NCBI GenBank assembly: GCA_030824175.1
Contig: JAVBYH010000297.1
Location: 1-8,063 of the forward strand
Direction: 5' to 3'
Origin: Bacteroidota bacterium
Lineage (GTDB): Bacteria; Bacteroidota; Ignavibacteria; UBA10030; UBA8401
Length of the DNA stretch: 8,063 nucleotides
Shown: positions 6,344-8,063 of the stretch, piece after piece
Layout of the letters: every line of letters starts with the position of its first letter
Numbering within the stretch: position 1 is the first letter of the stretch
Translations under genes and position numbers: made by a program
Notes under the pieces: generated by a model
Seen by the model: only the letters and a program-made list of their open reading frames with translations
The model's database searches: none
What the model was told of the DNA's origin: nothing

Positions 6344-8063
6344 ATGCGCATACTGAAACTGCAATTCACGAATCTTAATTCGCTCGCCGGCACATGGTGC
6401 ATCGATTTTACGCACCCTGCATACACCGGCGGCGGCATCTTTGCGATCACGGGACCGACGGGGGCGGGAAAGTCGACGATCCTCGACGCGATCTGCCTGG
6501 CGCTCTACGGCAAGACGCCGCGCCTGAAATGGGTGAATGCCGGCGAGAACGAAATCATGTCGCGTCTCACCGCGATATGCTCGTCGGAAGTCACGTTCCA
6601 AACGCAGGGCGGGACGTATCGCTGCACATGGACGCAGCGTCTGGCGCACGGCCGTCTCGACGGAAAGCGGCAGGCGCCCATGCACGAGATCGTGGACGTG
6701 GATCACGCCGAAGAGATCCTCGCGTCGCAGAAAGGCACCGTTGCGGCGAAGATCGTCGAGATCACGGGGATGGATTACGATCAGTTCACTCGCTCAATGT
6801 TGTTGGCGCAGGGGAGTTTCGCGGCGTTCCTTCAGGCCGATGCGAGCGGCCGCGCACCGGTGCTCGAACAGATCACGGGAACGGAGATCTACTCCCGGAT
6901 CTCGATGTACGTGTTCGAGCGGTATGCGCACGAGAAGACGGCGCTGCACGACGTCGAGCTTGAGCTGGGCGGCATGGTGCCGATGACGGAGGAGGAACTG
7001 AATTCAGTCCGCGATGAATTGTTTGTGCAGACGCAGCGTGCCTCCCTGCATATGCGCGAACAGCTCGAGCTCCGGGCCGCGGCTGCATGGCTTGAACGGC
7101 TCGAGCAGCTGCGCGGGGAAGCCGCTCTCATCGACGAGCAGTGGCGCGCATACGAACTGCGCAGCGCATCCGCCGGTGACACGCGCGCGAAGCTCGATGC
7201 CGCGAAAAAATCCGCCTCGATCGAACAATCGTACACGCCGGTCCGGACGCTCCGCCAGCAGTACATGAGTTACCGGCGCGATCTCGCGGGGATGAACGAG
7301 CGTCTTCCCGACCTGGAGCGGACGCTGACCGATGCGGAGCGGCGTGTCACCATGGAGAAGGATTCGCGCGATGCATTGAAACAACATCTTCATGCGGAAT
7401 CGGAAGTGTGGAAGGTTGTCCGCAGGCTCGATACGAGCAGGCTGGAAAAACGCCGGCGGTGCGGAGAACTGCGCGAGTCTGTCGAAGCGATCCTTCGGGA
7501 ACAGGACGCGCTTCGGACGGCGATGGCGGGGCAGGATGCGGAGCTTGCCGCGCTGGAAGTGAAGAAGGCCGCTGTGCAGAAATACATTCGGGACTTCTCG
7601 GCAGACGCTGCGCTCGTCGGTTCGAAGGCGATGATCGACAAGATGGCGGGCAGACTCAGCGCTGCAACGTCGAAGCAGCGGGAATACGACACAACCGCCG
7701 AGGCGGCCGCCGCAACCACGGGCGGGTATGTCTTGGCGTTGGAGACGCTCCAGCGGGAATGCGATACGGCGCATGTGCAGACCGCCGAGGCGGAGCGCAG
7801 TGCGTCGGCGCTCGCCGGGGAGATTACAGCGCTGCTCCGGGGGCAGGAGATAGACGTACAGCGCGCGTTGTTGGAGGAGGCCGTGTCGCGATGCGCCGCG
7901 ATCGACGAGATGCTCCGATTGCAGGGTGAGATCGCCGCCGCCGAGTCTGCCCTGAAAGCAATCGAGGCGGAGAGGGTCGCGCATGCGTCGGGATTGGAGA
8001 AGGGGCGCGGACTCGTTTTGCGGCTCGAACAGGAAAAGACGCTCACGCAGGGGAAGGTCGACC
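6344..8063 (+). CDS. sbcC: SbcC: Rad50-type ATPase subunit of SbcCD, C-terminal part outside the window
   Basis: The frame is open from ATG 6344 to the right edge without a stop, giving 573 residues of a protein that is usually about 1000-1200. The first beta strand MRILKLQFTNLNSL and the Walker A GPTGAGKST (37-45) begin the SMC/Rad50-type ATPase head. TRSMLLAQGSFAAFLQA (149-165) is the strongly conserved SbcC Q-loop region with Gln156. From about 205 onward the chain is rich in Glu, Arg, Ala and Leu and reads as coiled coil, as expected for the arm leading to the zinc hook. No CxxC hook appears in the visible part, and the signature motif, Walker B and D-loop must lie downstream. SbcC drives ATP-dependent opening and positioning of DNA for the SbcD nuclease. 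There is no Shine-Dalgarno sequence before the start, only a T9 tract and GATCCG. The start is chosen because it begins the conserved head strand. Confidence 0.95.
   Translation, partial: MRILKLQFTNLNSLAGTWCIDFTHPAYTGGGIFAITGPTGAGKSTILDAICLALYGKTPRLKWVNAGENEIMSRLTAICSSEVTFQTQGGTYRCTWTQRLAHGRLDGKRQAPMHEIVDVDHAEEILASQKGTVAAKIVEITGMDYDQFTRSMLLAQGSFAAFLQADASGRAPVLEQITGTEIYSRISMYVFERYAHEKTALHDVELELGGMVPMTEEELNSVRDELFVQTQRASLHMREQLELRAAAAWLERLEQLRGEAALIDEQWRAYELRSASAGDTRAKLDAAKKSASIEQSYTPVRTLRQQYMSYRRDLAGMNERLPDLERTLTDAERRVTMEKDSRDALKQHLHAESEVWKVVRRLDTSRLEKRRRCGELRESVEAILREQDALRTAMAGQDAELAALEVKKAAVQKYIRDFSADAALVGSKAMIDKMAGRLSAATSKQREYDTTAEAAAATTGGYVLALETLQRECDTAHVQTAEAERSASALAGEITALLRGQEIDVQRALLEEAVSRCAAIDEMLRLQGEIAAAESALKAIEAERVAHASGLEKGRGLVLRLEQEKTLTQGKVD

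Noticed and set aside
7004..8046. Two long minus-strand open frames (7004-7984 and 7390-8046)
   Set aside because: They lie antisense to the sbcC coiled coil. Their low-complexity Arg- or Ser/Ala-rich translations are typical complements of GC-rich coiled-coil coding sequence.
1..8063. Defence island, prophage, CRISPR array or transposon
   Set aside because: I found no transposase, integrase, repeat-spacer pattern or tRNA boundary. SbcCD and NfeD-slipin are widespread housekeeping functions.

Overview
The window carries six protein genes in two divergent groups, and almost all of it is coding. By rough hand count most of it is about 55-62% GC, with an AT-richer patch around 2000-2400. Nothing here identifies the organism directly. 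Large secreted PIG-L deacetylases with a C-terminal amidotransferase-like domain, weak or absent Shine-Dalgarno sequences before several genes, and the GC level would suit a Bacteroidota/Chlorobiota-type bacterium (for example Ignavibacteria or Kapabacteria relatives). That is a low-confidence inference.

Left, minus strand (1-1981): a long-form NfeD membrane serine protease (686-1981) is followed 34 bases later by a slipin/stomatin-family SPFH protein that runs off the left edge (start at 651, 217 residues visible). This is the classic NfeD-slipin operon. The protease keeps its Ser-Lys dyad, and the slipin is its expected membrane partner and substrate. A plausible sigma70-like promoter (TTGCAT-17-TATACT) lies just upstream of nfeD.

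Centre, plus strand (2125-5054): after a 143-base AT-rich divergent intergenic region comes a very small cap-less HAD-superfamily protein (118 aa). It is followed 23 bases later by an 849-aa secreted PIG-L-type deacetylase with an Ig/NEW3-like middle and a ThuA/GATase1-like C-terminus. The HAD gene ends in a run of nine A immediately before its stop, and the -1 frame from there is open straight into the PIG-L gene.

Right, plus strand (5058-8063): sbcD begins 3 bases after the PIG-L stop. It is followed by sbcC, which is truncated by the right edge with 573 residues visible. Together they encode the SbcCD (Mre11-Rad50) nuclease/ATPase that opens DNA hairpins and trims blocked ends. The 56-base gap between them holds a perfect 13-bp inverted repeat with a 3-base loop and then a T9 tract.

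I see no CRISPR array, transposase, tRNA, rRNA or phage gene. The window looks mainly like core genome. The least explained items are the sbcD-sbcC palindrome, the mini-HAD gene, and the A9 junction between the HAD and PIG-L genes.
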